The notes under the pieces were generated by a model. The model worked only from the letters and a program-made list of their open reading frames with translations, did not search any database and was not told where the DNA came from. A program made the translations under genes and the position numbers. A stretch of DNA of 64,000 nucleotides from DASSUW01 sp963730535. GTDB lineage: Bacteria; Actinomycetota; Thermoleophilia; Solirubrobacterales; Solirubrobacteraceae. Location of the stretch: contig CAVSRU010000010.1 of NCBI GenBank assembly GCA_963730535.1, positions 105,592 through 169,591 on the forward strand, in the 5' to 3' direction. Shown in pieces: positions 17,051 to 26,491 of the stretch (positions are counted from its first letter, which is position 1; each line of letters opens with the position of its first letter).

Positions 17051-18418
17051 ATGACGAGCTGGAAGCGCCGTGGTTCGCTAGCGGTGGCCATGCTGGCCGC
17101 CGCCGGAGTGGTGGCCGTCGGCTGCGGCGGCGACGACGACTCCGATTCGGGCGAAGGCGGGGGTGGCTCGATCAACGTCGCGATCGTCGACAACCCGCAG
17201 ATGAAGGACATCGCGGACCTCACGCCGGAGCTCTTCACCAAGAAGTCCGGCATCAAGGTCAACTACACGGTGCTCGACGAGGGCACCCTTCGCCAGGTCA
17301 CGACGCGCGACGTCGCCGCCGGCGGCCAGCAGTTCGACGTCGCGATGATCGGGATGTACGAGGCGCCGCAGTTCGGCCAGAACGGCAGCCTCGTCGACCT
17401 CACCCCGTTCGCCAGCAAGGACGCGGCGTACAACATCGACGACATCATCCCGAGCGTCCGCACCGGCCTGTCGGTCGACGACAAGCTCTATGCCTCGCCG
17501 TTCTACGCCGAGTCGTCCTTCCTCATGTACCGGAAGGATCTGCTCAAGAAGGCCGGTGTCGAGATGCCGGCGCAGCCGACCTGGCAGCAGGTCGCGGACA
17601 TCGCGGGAAAGGTCAACTCGTCGGACACGGCCGGCATCTGCCTGCGCGGCAAGCCCGGTTGGGGCGACCTCGGCGCGGCCTTCACCACGGTGCTGAACAC
17701 GTTCGGGGGAACGTGGTGGAGCGCGAACGACGACGGGTCCGTGGGCCAGGCGCAGATCACCCAGCCCCAGTTCAAGCAGGCGCTCACGTTCTACACCGGC
17801 CTGATCGACGCTGCCGGTGAGGACGATGCCGCGAACGCGAGCTTCAACGAGTGCCTGGCGCAGTACCGGGACGGCAAGGTGGCCATGTGGTACGACGCCA
17901 CCGTCGCCGCCGGCCTGCTCGAAGCCGACGACAGCCCGGTGAAGGGCAAGAACGGCTACGCCGCCGCTCCCGTCGTCGAGACCGAGGCCTCGGGCTGGTT
18001 GTGGGCCTGGGCGCTCGCGATCCCCGCGTCGACCCAGAAGCAGGACCTGGCCTGGAAGTTCGTCTCGTGGGCCACGGGCCCCGAGTACCTCAAGGAGGCA
18101 GGTCCGAAGGTCGAGGGCGGCTGGGCGGCGATTCCGCCGGGCACTCGCAAGTCGACCTACGAGATCCCCGAGTACAAGAAGGCGGCCGCCGCGTTCGCCG
18201 ACCCGACGCTGAAGGCGATGGCCTCGGCGCCGATCGACAACCCGGGGACGACGCCCCGTCCGGGCCTACCCGGCGTGCAGTTCGTAGGGATCCCCGAGTT
18301 CCAGGACGTCGGCACCCAGTGCACGCAGCAGTTCTCGGCCGTGATCGCTAAGCGGACGTCGATCGACGCAGCCTTGGAGGCCTGCCAGCAGGTCGCCTCT
18401 GGGGTGGGCGGCGGATGA
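17051..18418 (+). CDS. ABC sugar transporter substrate-binding lipoprotein
   Basis: The protein has 455 residues with a lipoprotein signal peptide; the lipidated Cys is residue 25 (VVAVGCGGDDD). The rest is an extracellular solute-binding domain of the maltose/sorbitol type (family 1), with VDLTPFASKD, YASPFYAESSFLMYRKDLLKKAGVEMP and AMWYDATVAAGL. The start is fixed by a strong ribosome-binding site. It is first in an operon with two permeases and an ATPase. The ligand is probably a sugar alcohol, given the adjacent mannitol-type dehydrogenase. Confidence 0.93.
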   Translation: MTSWKRRGSLAVAMLAAAGVVAVGCGGDDDSDSGEGGGGSINVAIVDNPQMKDIADLTPELFTKKSGIKVNYTVLDEGTLRQVTTRDVAAGGQQFDVAMIGMYEAPQFGQNGSLVDLTPFASKDAAYNIDDIIPSVRTGLSVDDKLYASPFYAESSFLMYRKDLLKKAGVEMPAQPTWQQVADIAGKVNSSDTAGICLRGKPGWGDLGAAFTTVLNTFGGTWWSANDDGSVGQAQITQPQFKQALTFYTGLIDAAGEDDAANASFNECLAQYRDGKVAMWYDATVAAGLLEADDSPVKGKNGYAAAPVVETEASGWLWAWALAIPASTQKQDLAWKFVSWATGPEYLKEAGPKVEGGWAAIPPGTRKSTYEIPEYKKAAAAFADPTLKAMASAPIDNPGTTPRPGLPGVQFVGIPEFQDVGTQCTQQFSAVIAKRTSIDAALEACQQVASGVGGG

Positions 18419-18428
18419 CGCTCACGCC

Positions 18429-19367
18429 ATGACCGCTACCGAAAGCGTGGCCGCTCCGTCTGCGAAGCGGTCACGCAACCTCCGCCCGAAGGGCACGAGC
18501 GAGGCTTGGCGCCGGCGGTTGCCGCTGCTGCCGGCGCTGCTCTTCACGATCGCACTGACGCAGGTCCCGTTCGTGATGAGCGTCTACTACAGCCTCACGG
18601 ACTGGAAGGTCGTACCCCCGGGTCCGCGCGAGTTCGTCGGTCTCGACAACTACGTCAACGCGTTCAAGGACGAGTTCTTCCGAGACGCGGTCTGGGTCAG
18701 TTTCCAGCTGACGGTGTTCCCGGTGCTGGGGGCGATCGCGCTGGGGACGGCGTTCGCGGTGCTGCTGGATCGCAAGTTCCTCGGGCAGGGCTTGGTGCGG
18801 ACGCTGATCATCACCCCGTTCCTGCTGATGCCGGTGGTCGTCGGACTGATCTGGAAGAACCAGATCTTCCACGGGCTGTACGGAACCCTCAACTGGCTGA
18901 TCGAGCAGCTCGGCTTCTCGTCTGTGGAGTGGGTGTCCCGGTACCCGACGTTGTCGATCGGGATCGTGCTGGTCTGGCAGTGGACGCCGTTCATGATGCT
19001 GATCATGCTGGCCGGGCTCCAGGGCCAGCCAGCGGATGTGCTGGAGGCCGCGAAGGTCGACGGGACGACGCCGTGGGGGACCTTCCGCCAGCTGACGATC
19101 CCTCACCTGCGGCCGTACATGGAGCTCGGCGTCCTGCTCGGGACCATCTACCTGATCCAGGTCTACGACCAGATTGCCGTCATGACCGGCGGCGGACCCG
19201 GGTCGACCAACGTGCCCTACTTCGTGTTCCAGCGATCGATCGGCGGCGGCTGGGAGTTCGGCCAGGCGTCGGCCTACAGCATCGTGGTCGTCATCGCCTC
19301 GATCATCATCGCGACGATCGCGCTCAGGGTCCTATCCAATCTCTTAGAAGGTGAGGAGGCCGCATGA
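18429..19367 (+). CDS. ABC sugar transporter permease (MalF/UgpA type)
   Basis: The protein has 312 residues with about six membrane segments. The cytoplasmic EAA loop reads EAAKVDGTTPWGTFRQLTIPHLRP and contacts the ATPase. The first membrane segment is at about 30-50, after a basic N-terminus. The gene overlaps the next permease by 4 bases (ATGA). The role is to form half of the membrane channel for the imported sugar or polyol. Confidence 0.93.
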   Translation: MTATESVAAPSAKRSRNLRPKGTSEAWRRRLPLLPALLFTIALTQVPFVMSVYYSLTDWKVVPPGPREFVGLDNYVNAFKDEFFRDAVWVSFQLTVFPVLGAIALGTAFAVLLDRKFLGQGLVRTLIITPFLLMPVVVGLIWKNQIFHGLYGTLNWLIEQLGFSSVEWVSRYPTLSIGIVLVWQWTPFMMLIMLAGLQGQPADVLEAAKVDGTTPWGTFRQLTIPHLRPYMELGVLLGTIYLIQVYDQIAVMTGGGPGSTNVPYFVFQRSIGGGWEFGQASAYSIVVVIASIIIATIALRVLSNLLEGEEAA

Positions 19368-20221
19368 GTGCCGAGGCGTCCGCCGTCGCGGTCGGCGAGA
19401 GCCGCTGGGTCAATCGCGCCTTCGGGCTGCTCGCGTGGGTCGTCGGGCTCATCTTCTTCTTCCCCGTCTTTTGGATGGTGATCAGCGCGTTCAAGGACGA
19501 GCAGGATGCGAACACCGCCCCCAAGCTCGTGTTTGACCCGACGCTGGATCGATTCGACGAGGTGACGGCGAGCACCAGCGGGCTGCTCTCGTTCGGCGAG
19601 GCGTTCACCAACTCGGCCGTCGTCGTCCTGGTCTCGACCGTGCTTGTGCTGGTGCTCGCGATCCCGGCGGCCTACGCGCTCGCGATCCGGCCGGTGCACA
19701 AGTGGCGCGACGTCCTGTTCTTCTTCATCTCCACCAAGTTCCTGCCCGTGGTCGCCTCGATCCTGCCGATCTGGATCCTGGCCCGGGAGCTCGAGCTGCT
19801 CAACACGCGGCTGGTGCTGATCATCCTCTACATGGGGATCAACCTGCCGCTGGCCGTGTGGATGCTGCGGTCGTTCTTCCAGGAGATCCCGCGCGAGCTG
19901 ATCGAGGCGGCCGAGATCGACGGCGCCGGCCTGCGCGGGCAGCTGACGTCGATCATCCTGCCGATCGCCGCCCCCGGGATCGCCGCCACCGCGCTGCTGT
20001 GCGTGATCTTCGCCTGGAACGAGTTCTTCTACGCGGTCCAGCTGAACCCGGTCAACGGCTCGACCGTGCCGATCTGGGTGACGACGAACATCAGCACCCG
20101 CGGCGACTTCCTGGCGAAGCTGTCGGCGGCCTCGCTGCTGGCCTGCATCCCGGTCGTGCTCGCCGGCTGGATCGCCCAGAAACGAATGATCCGTGGCCTG
20201 GCCATGGGAGCAATCAAGTGA
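19364..20221 (+). CDS. ABC sugar transporter permease (MalG/UgpE type)
   Basis: The protein has 285 residues, about six membrane segments, and the EAA loop EAAEIDGAGLRGQLTSIILPIAAP. ILYMGINLPLAVWMLRSFFQEIP is typical of MalG-type permeases. It is coupled to the upstream permease by an ATGA overlap and followed after 10 bases by the ATPase gene. Confidence 0.93.
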   Translation: MSAEASAVAVGESRWVNRAFGLLAWVVGLIFFFPVFWMVISAFKDEQDANTAPKLVFDPTLDRFDEVTASTSGLLSFGEAFTNSAVVVLVSTVLVLVLAIPAAYALAIRPVHKWRDVLFFFISTKFLPVVASILPIWILARELELLNTRLVLIILYMGINLPLAVWMLRSFFQEIPRELIEAAEIDGAGLRGQLTSIILPIAAPGIAATALLCVIFAWNEFFYAVQLNPVNGSTVPIWVTTNISTRGDFLAKLSAASLLACIPVVLAGWIAQKRMIRGLAMGAIK

Positions 20222-20231
20222 GGAGGCCCGG

Positions 20232-21323
20232 ATGACGTCAGTGACGTACGACCAGGCGACCCGGACCTACGAAGGGACGGACATCGCAGCGGTCGACAAG
20301 TTGAGCATCGACGTCGGCGACGGCGAGCTGCTCGTCCTCGTCGGCCCGTCCGGCTCGGGCAAGTCGACCGCGCTGCGGATGCTCGCGGGTCTCGAACCGC
20401 TCGACGACGGCGCGATCCGGATCGGCGACCGCGACGTCAGCAACGTCCGCCCGCGCGACCGCGACATCGCCATGGTCTTCCAAAACTACGCCCTGTACCC
20501 ACAGCTCTCGGTCGCCGAGAACATGGGCTTCGCGCTCAAACAGGCGGGGGTCCCCAAAGAGGAACGCCGCACACGGGTCAAGGAGACCGCCCGGATCCTC
20601 GACCTCGAGCCCTACCTCGATCGCAAGCCCAAGCACCTCTCGGGCGGCCAGCGCCAGCGCGTGGCGATGGGTCGCGCGATCGTCCGCCAACCCGCCGTCT
20701 ACCTGATGGACGAACCACTCTCAAACCTCGACGCCAAACTGCGCGTACAGACCCGGACCGAGGTCGTCGACCTCCAGGCCCGCCTGGGCGTCACCACCGT
20801 CTACGTCACCCACGACCAGGTCGAAGCCATGACCATGGGGCACCGAGTCGCCGTCCTCAAAGACGGTGTGCTCCAGCAATGCGACGCCCCGAACACCCTC
20901 TACCACGAACCGGTCAACCTCTTCGTCGCCGGCTTCATCGGCTCGCCCGCCATGAACCTCATCAACCTCGGCGCCGACCGCCCACTGAAGCTCGGCACCA
21001 CCGAGCTTGTGCTCGACGCCGAGAGCGAGGACGCCGTCGCGAAAGCCAACGGCGACATCACCCTCGGCTTCCGCCCGGAGGCGCTGGAGCTCGGCGACGG
21101 GCCGCTGAGGGCGACGATCCGGACGGTCGAGGACCTCGGAAACGAGGTCTTCGTGCACCTCTCGCTCGATCACCGGGGGGACACGCTCGGGCTCGTCGCC
21201 AGGATGTCCCCGCCGTTCGCCGGCGATCGGGACGACACCATCGGCATCCAGCTGGCCGGCAAGACGCACCTCTTCGACTCCGACGGGATGCGTCTCGCCT
21301 CGACGCACGCCACGCTGAGATGA
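20232..21323 (+). CDS. ABC sugar transporter ATP-binding protein (UgpC/MsmK type)
   Basis: The protein has 363 residues from ATG 20232, which follows AGGAGG. Walker A is GPSGSGKST, the Q-loop is MVFQNYALYP, the signature is LSGGQRQR, Walker B is VYLMDEPLSNLD, and the H-loop is VTHDQVEAM. A C-terminal regulatory OB-like domain (about 240-363) is present, as in MalK-type proteins. It energises import by the two permeases. Such ATPases can serve several importers. Confidence 0.94.
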   Translation: MTSVTYDQATRTYEGTDIAAVDKLSIDVGDGELLVLVGPSGSGKSTALRMLAGLEPLDDGAIRIGDRDVSNVRPRDRDIAMVFQNYALYPQLSVAENMGFALKQAGVPKEERRTRVKETARILDLEPYLDRKPKHLSGGQRQRVAMGRAIVRQPAVYLMDEPLSNLDAKLRVQTRTEVVDLQARLGVTTVYVTHDQVEAMTMGHRVAVLKDGVLQQCDAPNTLYHEPVNLFVAGFIGSPAMNLINLGADRPLKLGTTELVLDAESEDAVAKANGDITLGFRPEALELGDGPLRATIRTVEDLGNEVFVHLSLDHRGDTLGLVARMSPPFAGDRDDTIGIQLAGKTHLFDSDGMRLASTHATLR

Positions 21324-21363
21324 CGTAGGGGCGAAGTTCTCGTCGCGGCTGCCTCTATGGGGC

Positions 21364-22092
21364 ATGGCCGCCGACCCGCCATCGCTGCTCCTGGTGGAGG
21401 ACGACCCGGTTCTCGGGACGTTCCTCGCCGAGAACCTGGCTGCTGATGGCTACGAGCTGACGGTCGCCGAGACGGTCCGCGACGGGCTGCGCGAGCTTCA
21501 GTACAAGCAGCCCGACCTCGCGATCGTGGACCTCGCGCTGCCCGACGGGTCGGGCCTGGAGCTGATCGCGCGCGTGCGCGAGGCCGACGGGCTCTCGCGG
21601 CTCGACCCGGCGACCCCGCTCGTCGTCCTCTCGGGTCGGGCGGGCGAGCTGGATCGGGTTCGCGCGTTCGAGCGCGGGGTCGACGAGTACGTCTGCAAGC
21701 CGTTCTCGTACGCGGAGCTGCGTCATCGCATCGCCGCGGTGCTGCGCCGTTCGCACGCTCGGCGGCTCGGCGGGCGCCTGCGGGTCGGCGACCTGACGCT
21801 CGACCCCGCCTCGCGTGAGGTGCGGCTGCGCGGGCGCCGCATCGACCTCTCGGGGAAGGAGTTCGCGCTGCTTCGGGCACTCGCTGTCGAGCCGACGCGG
21901 GTGCTGACGAAGGCGGAGCTGCTGCGCGACGTCTGGGGCTTCCGCTCGCTCGGCACGACGCGGACGTTGGACAGCCACGCCTGCCGGCTGCGCCGGAAGC
22001 TGAGCCGGGACGGCGATCGCTTCGTCGTCAACGTGTGGGGCGTCGGCTACCGGTTGGTCGACGGCCCGGTGCCCGAGGAGCCCGCCGCGTGA
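21364..22092 (+). CDS. OmpR-family response regulator
   Basis: The protein has 242 residues. The receiver domain has the acidic pair LLLVEDDP, phospho-acceptor Asp56 (AIVDLALP) and Lys112 (VCKPFSYAEL). The DNA-binding winged helix follows (about 140-236), with VLTKAELLRDVWG and RTLDSHACRLRRKL. It is translationally coupled to a histidine kinase by a GTGA overlap and leads the tad operon, so it probably controls those genes. That target is inferred from position. Confidence 0.92.
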   Translation: MAADPPSLLLVEDDPVLGTFLAENLAADGYELTVAETVRDGLRELQYKQPDLAIVDLALPDGSGLELIARVREADGLSRLDPATPLVVLSGRAGELDRVRAFERGVDEYVCKPFSYAELRHRIAAVLRRSHARRLGGRLRVGDLTLDPASREVRLRGRRIDLSGKEFALLRALAVEPTRVLTKAELLRDVWGFRSLGTTRTLDSHACRLRRKLSRDGDRFVVNVWGVGYRLVDGPVPEEPAA

Positions 22093-22751
22093 TCGGACCG
22101 CTGGCGTGGGCGGCGGCGATCGCGCTGGTGCACGCCGAGGGCCGGCGGCGATCCGTCCTCGCGGCGCGCGCCGACCACGACGTCCGCGGGCCGCTCTGCA
22201 CCGCCCGGCTCGCGCTCGAGGGGCTCGAGCCCTGCGCCCGTGTGGCGGCGATCGACCTCGAGCTGCGCCGCGCGGCGCTCGCGCTCGACGACCTGGCCGC
22301 GGCCCGCCGGGGGCGCCGGCCGGGGGCGTCGCGGGAGCCGGTGGACCTCGGTCGTCTCCTCGCGTCCGCGGCGCCGGCCTGGGAGGCCCTCGCGCGTCGC
22401 TTCGGGGCCGTGCTCACCGTCGCCGGCGACGCATGCGTGGCAGGTGACCCACTGCGCCTCGCCCATGCCTGCGCGAACCTCGTCGTCAACGCGATCGAGC
22501 ACGGCGGCGGGCGCGTGGACGTGCGCATCACCGCCGAGGGCGGCCGTGCCGGCGTCCACGTTCTCGACAGCGGTGACGGTCTCCCCGTCCCGCTGCCGAG
22601 GCTCCTGGCCGCCGCCCGCGATCGCCGCACGGCGCGAGGCCACGGCCTCGCCATCGCCGCCGGCATCGCCGCCCGCCACGGCGGCCGCCTCCTGGAAGTG
22701 CCTACGCCCACCGGAGCGCACCTGCTCCTCGACCTCCCGGCCGGCCCATGA
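22089..22751 (+). CDS. Short sensor histidine kinase
   Basis: The protein has 220 residues from GTG 22089. The H-box is ADHDVRGPLCTARL with the probable phospho-acceptor His30. The N-box is NLVVNAIEHGG and the G1 box is LDSGDGLP; RGHGLAIAAGIAARHGGRL is the final ATP-lid region. There is one weak hydrophobic N-terminal segment and no sensor domain, so the input must come from a partner or from the membrane segment. It overlaps the regulator and cpaB by 4 bases each. Confidence 0.85.
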   Translation: MIGPLAWAAAIALVHAEGRRRSVLAARADHDVRGPLCTARLALEGLEPCARVAAIDLELRRAALALDDLAAARRGRRPGASREPVDLGRLLASAAPAWEALARRFGAVLTVAGDACVAGDPLRLAHACANLVVNAIEHGGGRVDVRITAEGGRAGVHVLDSGDGLPVPLPRLLAAARDRRTARGHGLAIAAGIAARHGGRLLEVPTPTGAHLLLDLPAGP

Positions 22752-23428
22752 GCCGGCGGCGGCGGGCGGCGCTGCTGCTCGGGCTCGCGGTCGTGCTCGG
22801 CGCGCTCGCGGCGTCGGACATGGGGCGCCGGGAGGCGGCGCTGCGGGAGCAGATCGGGCCGATGGTGGCCGTCGCCACGGCGGCGCGGGCGCTGCCCGCC
22901 GGCCGGCGGCTCGAGACCGGCGACCTGGCCGTGCGGCGCGTGCCCGAGCGGTTCGCGTCGGCCGGAGGCCCCGTGCTCCCTGAGCTGCTCGTCGGCCGCC
23001 GGCTGGCCGTCCCGCTGCCGGCGGGGGCGGCCGTGGCCGAGCACCTCCTGGAACGCGGTGCGGCGGAGGCCGCGGTCGGGCGTGGCGAGCGGGCGGCGGA
23101 GATCGTCGCCGGCGCGTCGCCGGCGCTGGTGACGCCGGGCGCCCGGGTGGACGTGCTCGTCACCCGCGAGCGGGGCGCGGCGGGGGAGACCGAGCTCGCG
23201 CTCGAGGACGTCGAGGTGCTGGACGCGCGGGCGGCGCCCGCCGCCACGCGCGACGACGGCCAGCCTCGAGTGGCGGCGACCCTGCGCGTCTCCGCCGCCC
23301 AGGCCGTCTATCTGGCGGCCGCGGGAGCGTTCGCCCGTGACATCCGGCTGCTCGCCCGCGCGCCGGGCGACCGCGCCCGGCTCGGCCGCGCGGTCGTCGG
23401 CAGCGAGCTCGTCCCGGTGGGGCGCTGA
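22748..23428 (+). CDS. cpaB: SAF-domain Flp pilus assembly protein CpaB/RcpC-like
   Basis: The protein has 226 residues with one N-terminal membrane anchor (about 7-22) and a SAF/beta-clip domain (VATAARALPAGRRLETGDLAVRRVPE). It ends with a RcpC-type region (VTPGARVDVLVT...LEDVEVLDARA). CpaB is a periplasmic or membrane-associated component of Tad pilus machines. The ATG overlaps the kinase stop and its last base is the first base of tadA, which supports operon membership. Confidence 0.8.
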   Translation: MSRRRRAALLLGLAVVLGALAASDMGRREAALREQIGPMVAVATAARALPAGRRLETGDLAVRRVPERFASAGGPVLPELLVGRRLAVPLPAGAAVAEHLLERGAAEAAVGRGERAAEIVAGASPALVTPGARVDVLVTRERGAAGETELALEDVEVLDARAAPAATRDDGQPRVAATLRVSAAQAVYLAAAGAFARDIRLLARAPGDRARLGRAVVGSELVPVGR

Positions 23429-24598
23429 TGGCCGACCTCGATGCCCTCGCCGCCGATCTCCGCGACCGCCTCTTGGCGGGCGCCGGCGAGCCCGGCGAGG
23501 ATCTCGGCGGGCGGATCCGGCAGCTCGTGGACCGCGAGGCGGCCGTCCTCGACGAGGACGCCCGCTCCGAGCTCGCGGGCCGGATCGCCGAGCGCGCGTT
23601 CGGCCTCGGTCCGCTCGAGCCGCTGCTCGCCGACCCCGCCGTCGAGGAGGTGATGGTGTGCGGCACGGCGCCGGTGTGGGTCGAGCGCGCCGGCCGCGTG
23701 GAGCGCACCGCGGTGCGGTTCGCGAGCGAGCGCGACCTCCGGGACGCCATCGAGCGGATCCTCGCGCCGCTCGGCCGCCGAGTGGACGAGGCCGAGCCGC
23801 TCTGCGACGGCAGGCTTTCCGACGGCTCGCGCATCAATGTCGTCATCCCGCCGCTGGCGCTCGACGGCCCCGTCCTGACGATCCGGCGGTTCCGGCGCCG
23901 CGGCTTCACGCCCGACGAGCTCGTGGAGGGCGGCACGCTCACCCGACCGCTGCTCGACTTCCTCGCTCGCGCGGTGCGGGCGCGCGCGAGCATCCTCGTC
24001 TGCGGCGGCACCGGGTCCGGCAAGACGACGACGCTCAACGCGCTCTCGACCTTCATCGGGGCGGCGCGAGCGGGTCGTGACGATCGAGGACGCCGCCGAG
24101 CTGCGCCTGCGCCAGCCGCATGTCGTGCGGCTCGAGGCCCGCCCGCCGAACCTCGAGGGGCGAGGCGAGGTGACGATCCGCACGCTCGTCCGCAACGCGT
24201 TGCGCATGCGCCCCGACCGCATCATCGTCGGCGAGGTCCGCGGCGCCGAGGCGCTCGACATGCTGACCGCGCTGTCGACCGGCCACGACGGCTCGCTCTG
24301 CACGATCCACGCGGGGACGCCGGCCGAGGCGCTCCGCCGCGTCGAGACGCTGGCGCTGATGGCCGAGCTCGGCCTGCCGCACGCGGCGCTGCGCGAGCAG
24401 GTCGCCGACGCGTTCGACCTGGTGGTCTGCCAGGCGCGCGGCGCGGACGGCATCCGGCGCGTCGTCGAGGTCGCCGAGGTCATCCGCGTCGCGGGCGGCC
24501 CGGCCGCGCGTGAGCTCTACGCGTGGCGCGGTGGCAAGAGCCGCTGGCGAGCCGCCCTCAGCGACGACCTGGCCGCAAGGCTCGCGGCGGCGGCATGA
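23428..24598 (+). CDS. tadA: Tad/CpaF-type secretion ATPase, one frameshift near 24063
   Basis: This is the hexameric type II/IV secretion ATPase that drives pilin assembly. The first frame carries the N-terminal domain, GLGPLEPLLADPAVEEVMV and Walker A (CGGTGSGKTTTLNALS). The second frame continues from VTIEDAAELRLRQPHVVRLEARPPN through the Walker B/Asp box (ALRMRPDRIIVGEVRGAEALDML) and the His box (STGHDGSLCTIHA). One extra base near 24063 breaks the frame; removing it gives a 389-residue protein of normal length. Sequence error is likely because every motif is intact. It overlaps tadB by ATGA. Confidence 0.88.
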
Positions 24599-25443
24599 GT
24601 GCCGCGGTTCCGCTCTCGTTCTTGGCTGCGGCGATCGGGGTGCTCGGGGCGTGGGAGGCCCTCGCCGCGGTCGAGCGCCTGCGGGTCGCCGCCGTGCTCG
24701 GCCGCGCGCTGGAGCCGCTCGTGCGGGCGGGCCGGGAGGGGCGGGATCCGACGGCGCCGGAGCGGCGGCGGCTGGCATGGGTCGCGACCGGTGCGCTCGC
24801 GGCCGCGGGCTGGCTCGCGGGCGGCGCGGGAGGCGCCGTGTGTGCCGCCGTCGGCGGGCCGCTGGTCGTCGCGGCGGTCGTCCGGTCGCGGCGGCGTCGG
24901 TACGCGCGCGAGCTGCGGGCGGGCGCCGGGGCGGCCGCGCGGGCGCTCGCGGACGCGGTGGGCGGCGGGCACTCGATCCGCGGCGCGCTGGCCGTCGCCG
25001 CGGGCGGGCTCACGGGCGCCGCGGGCCACGAGCTGCGCGCCGCCGCCCGGGCGCTCGACCTCGGCGACCCCACCGTCGTCGCGCTCCAGGCGCTCCAACG
25101 CCGAGCCGCCGATCCGGCCTGGGACGCGATCGTCGCCGGGATCCTGCTGCAGCGCGACGCGGGCGGCGACCTCGCCGGCCTCCTCCGCGACCAGGCGGCG
25201 GCGCTCGAGGCCGCCGAGCGGATCGAGCGCGAGGCGCGCACGGCGACCGCCCAGGCCCGCTTCACCGCCCGCCTCGTGCTCGTCCTCCCGCTCGGCGCCG
25301 CCGTCCTCGCCGAGCTGGCCAGCCCCGGCATCGTCGCGGGCCTGGTCGCCCACCCGCTCTCGGTCTGGCTCGTCGCGATGGCCGCCGGCCTCCAGGCCGT
25401 CGCGATCGTCGCCGTCTCCCGTCTGAGCCGGGCGGCGCCGTGA
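24595..25443 (+). CDS. tadB: Tad pilus membrane protein TadB-like (type II secretion F domain)
   Basis: The protein has 282 residues from ATG 24595, overlapping the tadA stop. Membrane segments lie at about 5-20, 60-95 and 230-275, and the T2SSF domain lies between (ALADAVGGGHSIRGAL, ILLQRDAGGDLAGLL). It forms the inner-membrane platform for the ATPase. It ends in a GTGA overlap with tadC. Confidence 0.86.
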   Translation: MSAAVPLSFLAAAIGVLGAWEALAAVERLRVAAVLGRALEPLVRAGREGRDPTAPERRRLAWVATGALAAAGWLAGGAGGAVCAAVGGPLVVAAVVRSRRRRYARELRAGAGAAARALADAVGGGHSIRGALAVAAGGLTGAAGHELRAAARALDLGDPTVVALQALQRRAADPAWDAIVAGILLQRDAGGDLAGLLRDQAAALEAAERIEREARTATAQARFTARLVLVLPLGAAVLAELASPGIVAGLVAHPLSVWLVAMAAGLQAVAIVAVSRLSRAAP

Positions 25444-26261
25444 CGCGCGCGACGCTGCTCGCGGCGGCCGCTGGGGCGGTGGCGGCGCCCGCGCTCGTCG
25501 ACCTCGTGCTCGGCGCTCGCCTGTCGCGCCGGCCCGCGGGCACGTTCGGCGTCCGGCTGCTCGCGCTCGTCGGCCGCGGCCTCGGAGCCCGCGCCCCGCG
25601 CGGGTTGGGATCGCGGCTCGAGGCGGCCGGCATGGAGCTGGCCCCCGCCGACTTCATGGCCGTCAAGGGCGGCGCGGCGCTGGCCGGGGGAGCGGTCGCC
25701 GTGGCCGCGCTGCCGGCCGCGCCCGGGCGCCTCGGCCTCGCGCTCCTCCTCGCGCTGCCCGCCGTCGCCTTCTTCGGCCCCGACGTCTGGCTGCACCGGC
25801 GCACCGCCCGGCGCGCGGCGACGATCGAGGCGGAGCTCGCCGACGTGCTCGACCTCCTGCGCGTCGCGGTCGCCGCCGGCCTGTCGCCGGCGCGGGCGCT
25901 CGGCGAGGTCGGCGCTCGGCATCGCGGGCTCCTCGCCGCCGAGCTGCGGCGAGCGGCGGCCGGGATGGAGCTCGGCGTGTCGCGCGCCAAGGCCTACGCC
26001 GCGCTCGAGCGGCGGTGCCCCGCCGCCGGCATCGCGGCCCTCGTGGCCGCGCTGCACCGCGCCGACCGCCACGGCGCTCCGCTCGCCGGCGCGCTGGCCG
26101 CGGAGGCGCGCGCCGCGCGATCGCGCCGGGCGCAGCGGGCCGCGGAGGCGGCAGCGCGCGCCGCGCCGCAGATCCAGCTCGTCGTCGCCCTCCTGCTCGT
26201 GCCCGCGGTCCTGCTCCTCGTCGCCGCCGCCCTCGTTCCGGCGATCGTGCCGCTCGACTGA
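25440..26261 (+). CDS. tadC: Tad pilus membrane protein TadC-like (type II secretion F domain)
   Basis: The protein has 273 residues from GTG 25440. N-terminal membrane segments, the T2SSF domain (ELADVLDLLRVAVAAGLSPARAL, ALHRADRHGAPLAGALAAEA) and a final hydrophobic hairpin (about 243-270) are visible. It is the last gene of the operon. No Flp pilin, TadE/F pseudopilin or prepilin peptidase gene follows in the window. Confidence 0.86.
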   Translation: MTRATLLAAAAGAVAAPALVDLVLGARLSRRPAGTFGVRLLALVGRGLGARAPRGLGSRLEAAGMELAPADFMAVKGGAALAGGAVAVAALPAAPGRLGLALLLALPAVAFFGPDVWLHRRTARRAATIEAELADVLDLLRVAVAAGLSPARALGEVGARHRGLLAAELRRAAAGMELGVSRAKAYAALERRCPAAGIAALVAALHRADRHGAPLAGALAAEARAARSRRAQRAAEAAARAAPQIQLVVALLLVPAVLLLVAAALVPAIVPLD

Positions 26262-26445
26262 CGGCCAGGAAACCGGCTCATATTCCGCAACTTCTCGTGC
26301 AAACGCGGCGCCTGCAACGGCTCGTGCCATCCGCCGCCTGATGTGCACGATCTCGCCCCACCGCCAAAACGCCTGCAAACGCGCCGAATCGAGGTTCGCA
26401 AACTGACCACATTCAAGTCTTGTGGGGCAAATGACGACAATTGTG
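26262..26445. other. Non-coding gap between tadC and the mraZ promoter
   Basis: I find no gene here. The last 60 bases are clearly richer in A/T than their surroundings, as expected upstream of a strong promoter. A further TGTGGGG at 26421-26427 may be an outlying half-site of the MraZ operator. Confidence 0.5.
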
Positions 26446-26474
26446 TTGCAGAGTGGGACGTAGTGGGGTACTTT
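26446..26474 (+). promoter_or_regulatory. mraZ promoter overlapping an MraZ-type operator
   Basis: TTGCAG (26446-26451) and TACTTT (26469-26474) are 17 bases apart. Between them lies AGTGGGACGTAGTGGGGT (26452-26469), two TGGG half-sites spaced 10 bases apart. This matches the known MraZ operator pattern of TGGG direct repeats, placed so that MraZ would block RNA polymerase. The assignment rests on pattern and location. Confidence 0.65.
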
Positions 26475-26491
26475 GCACTTTGCGAAGCCGG

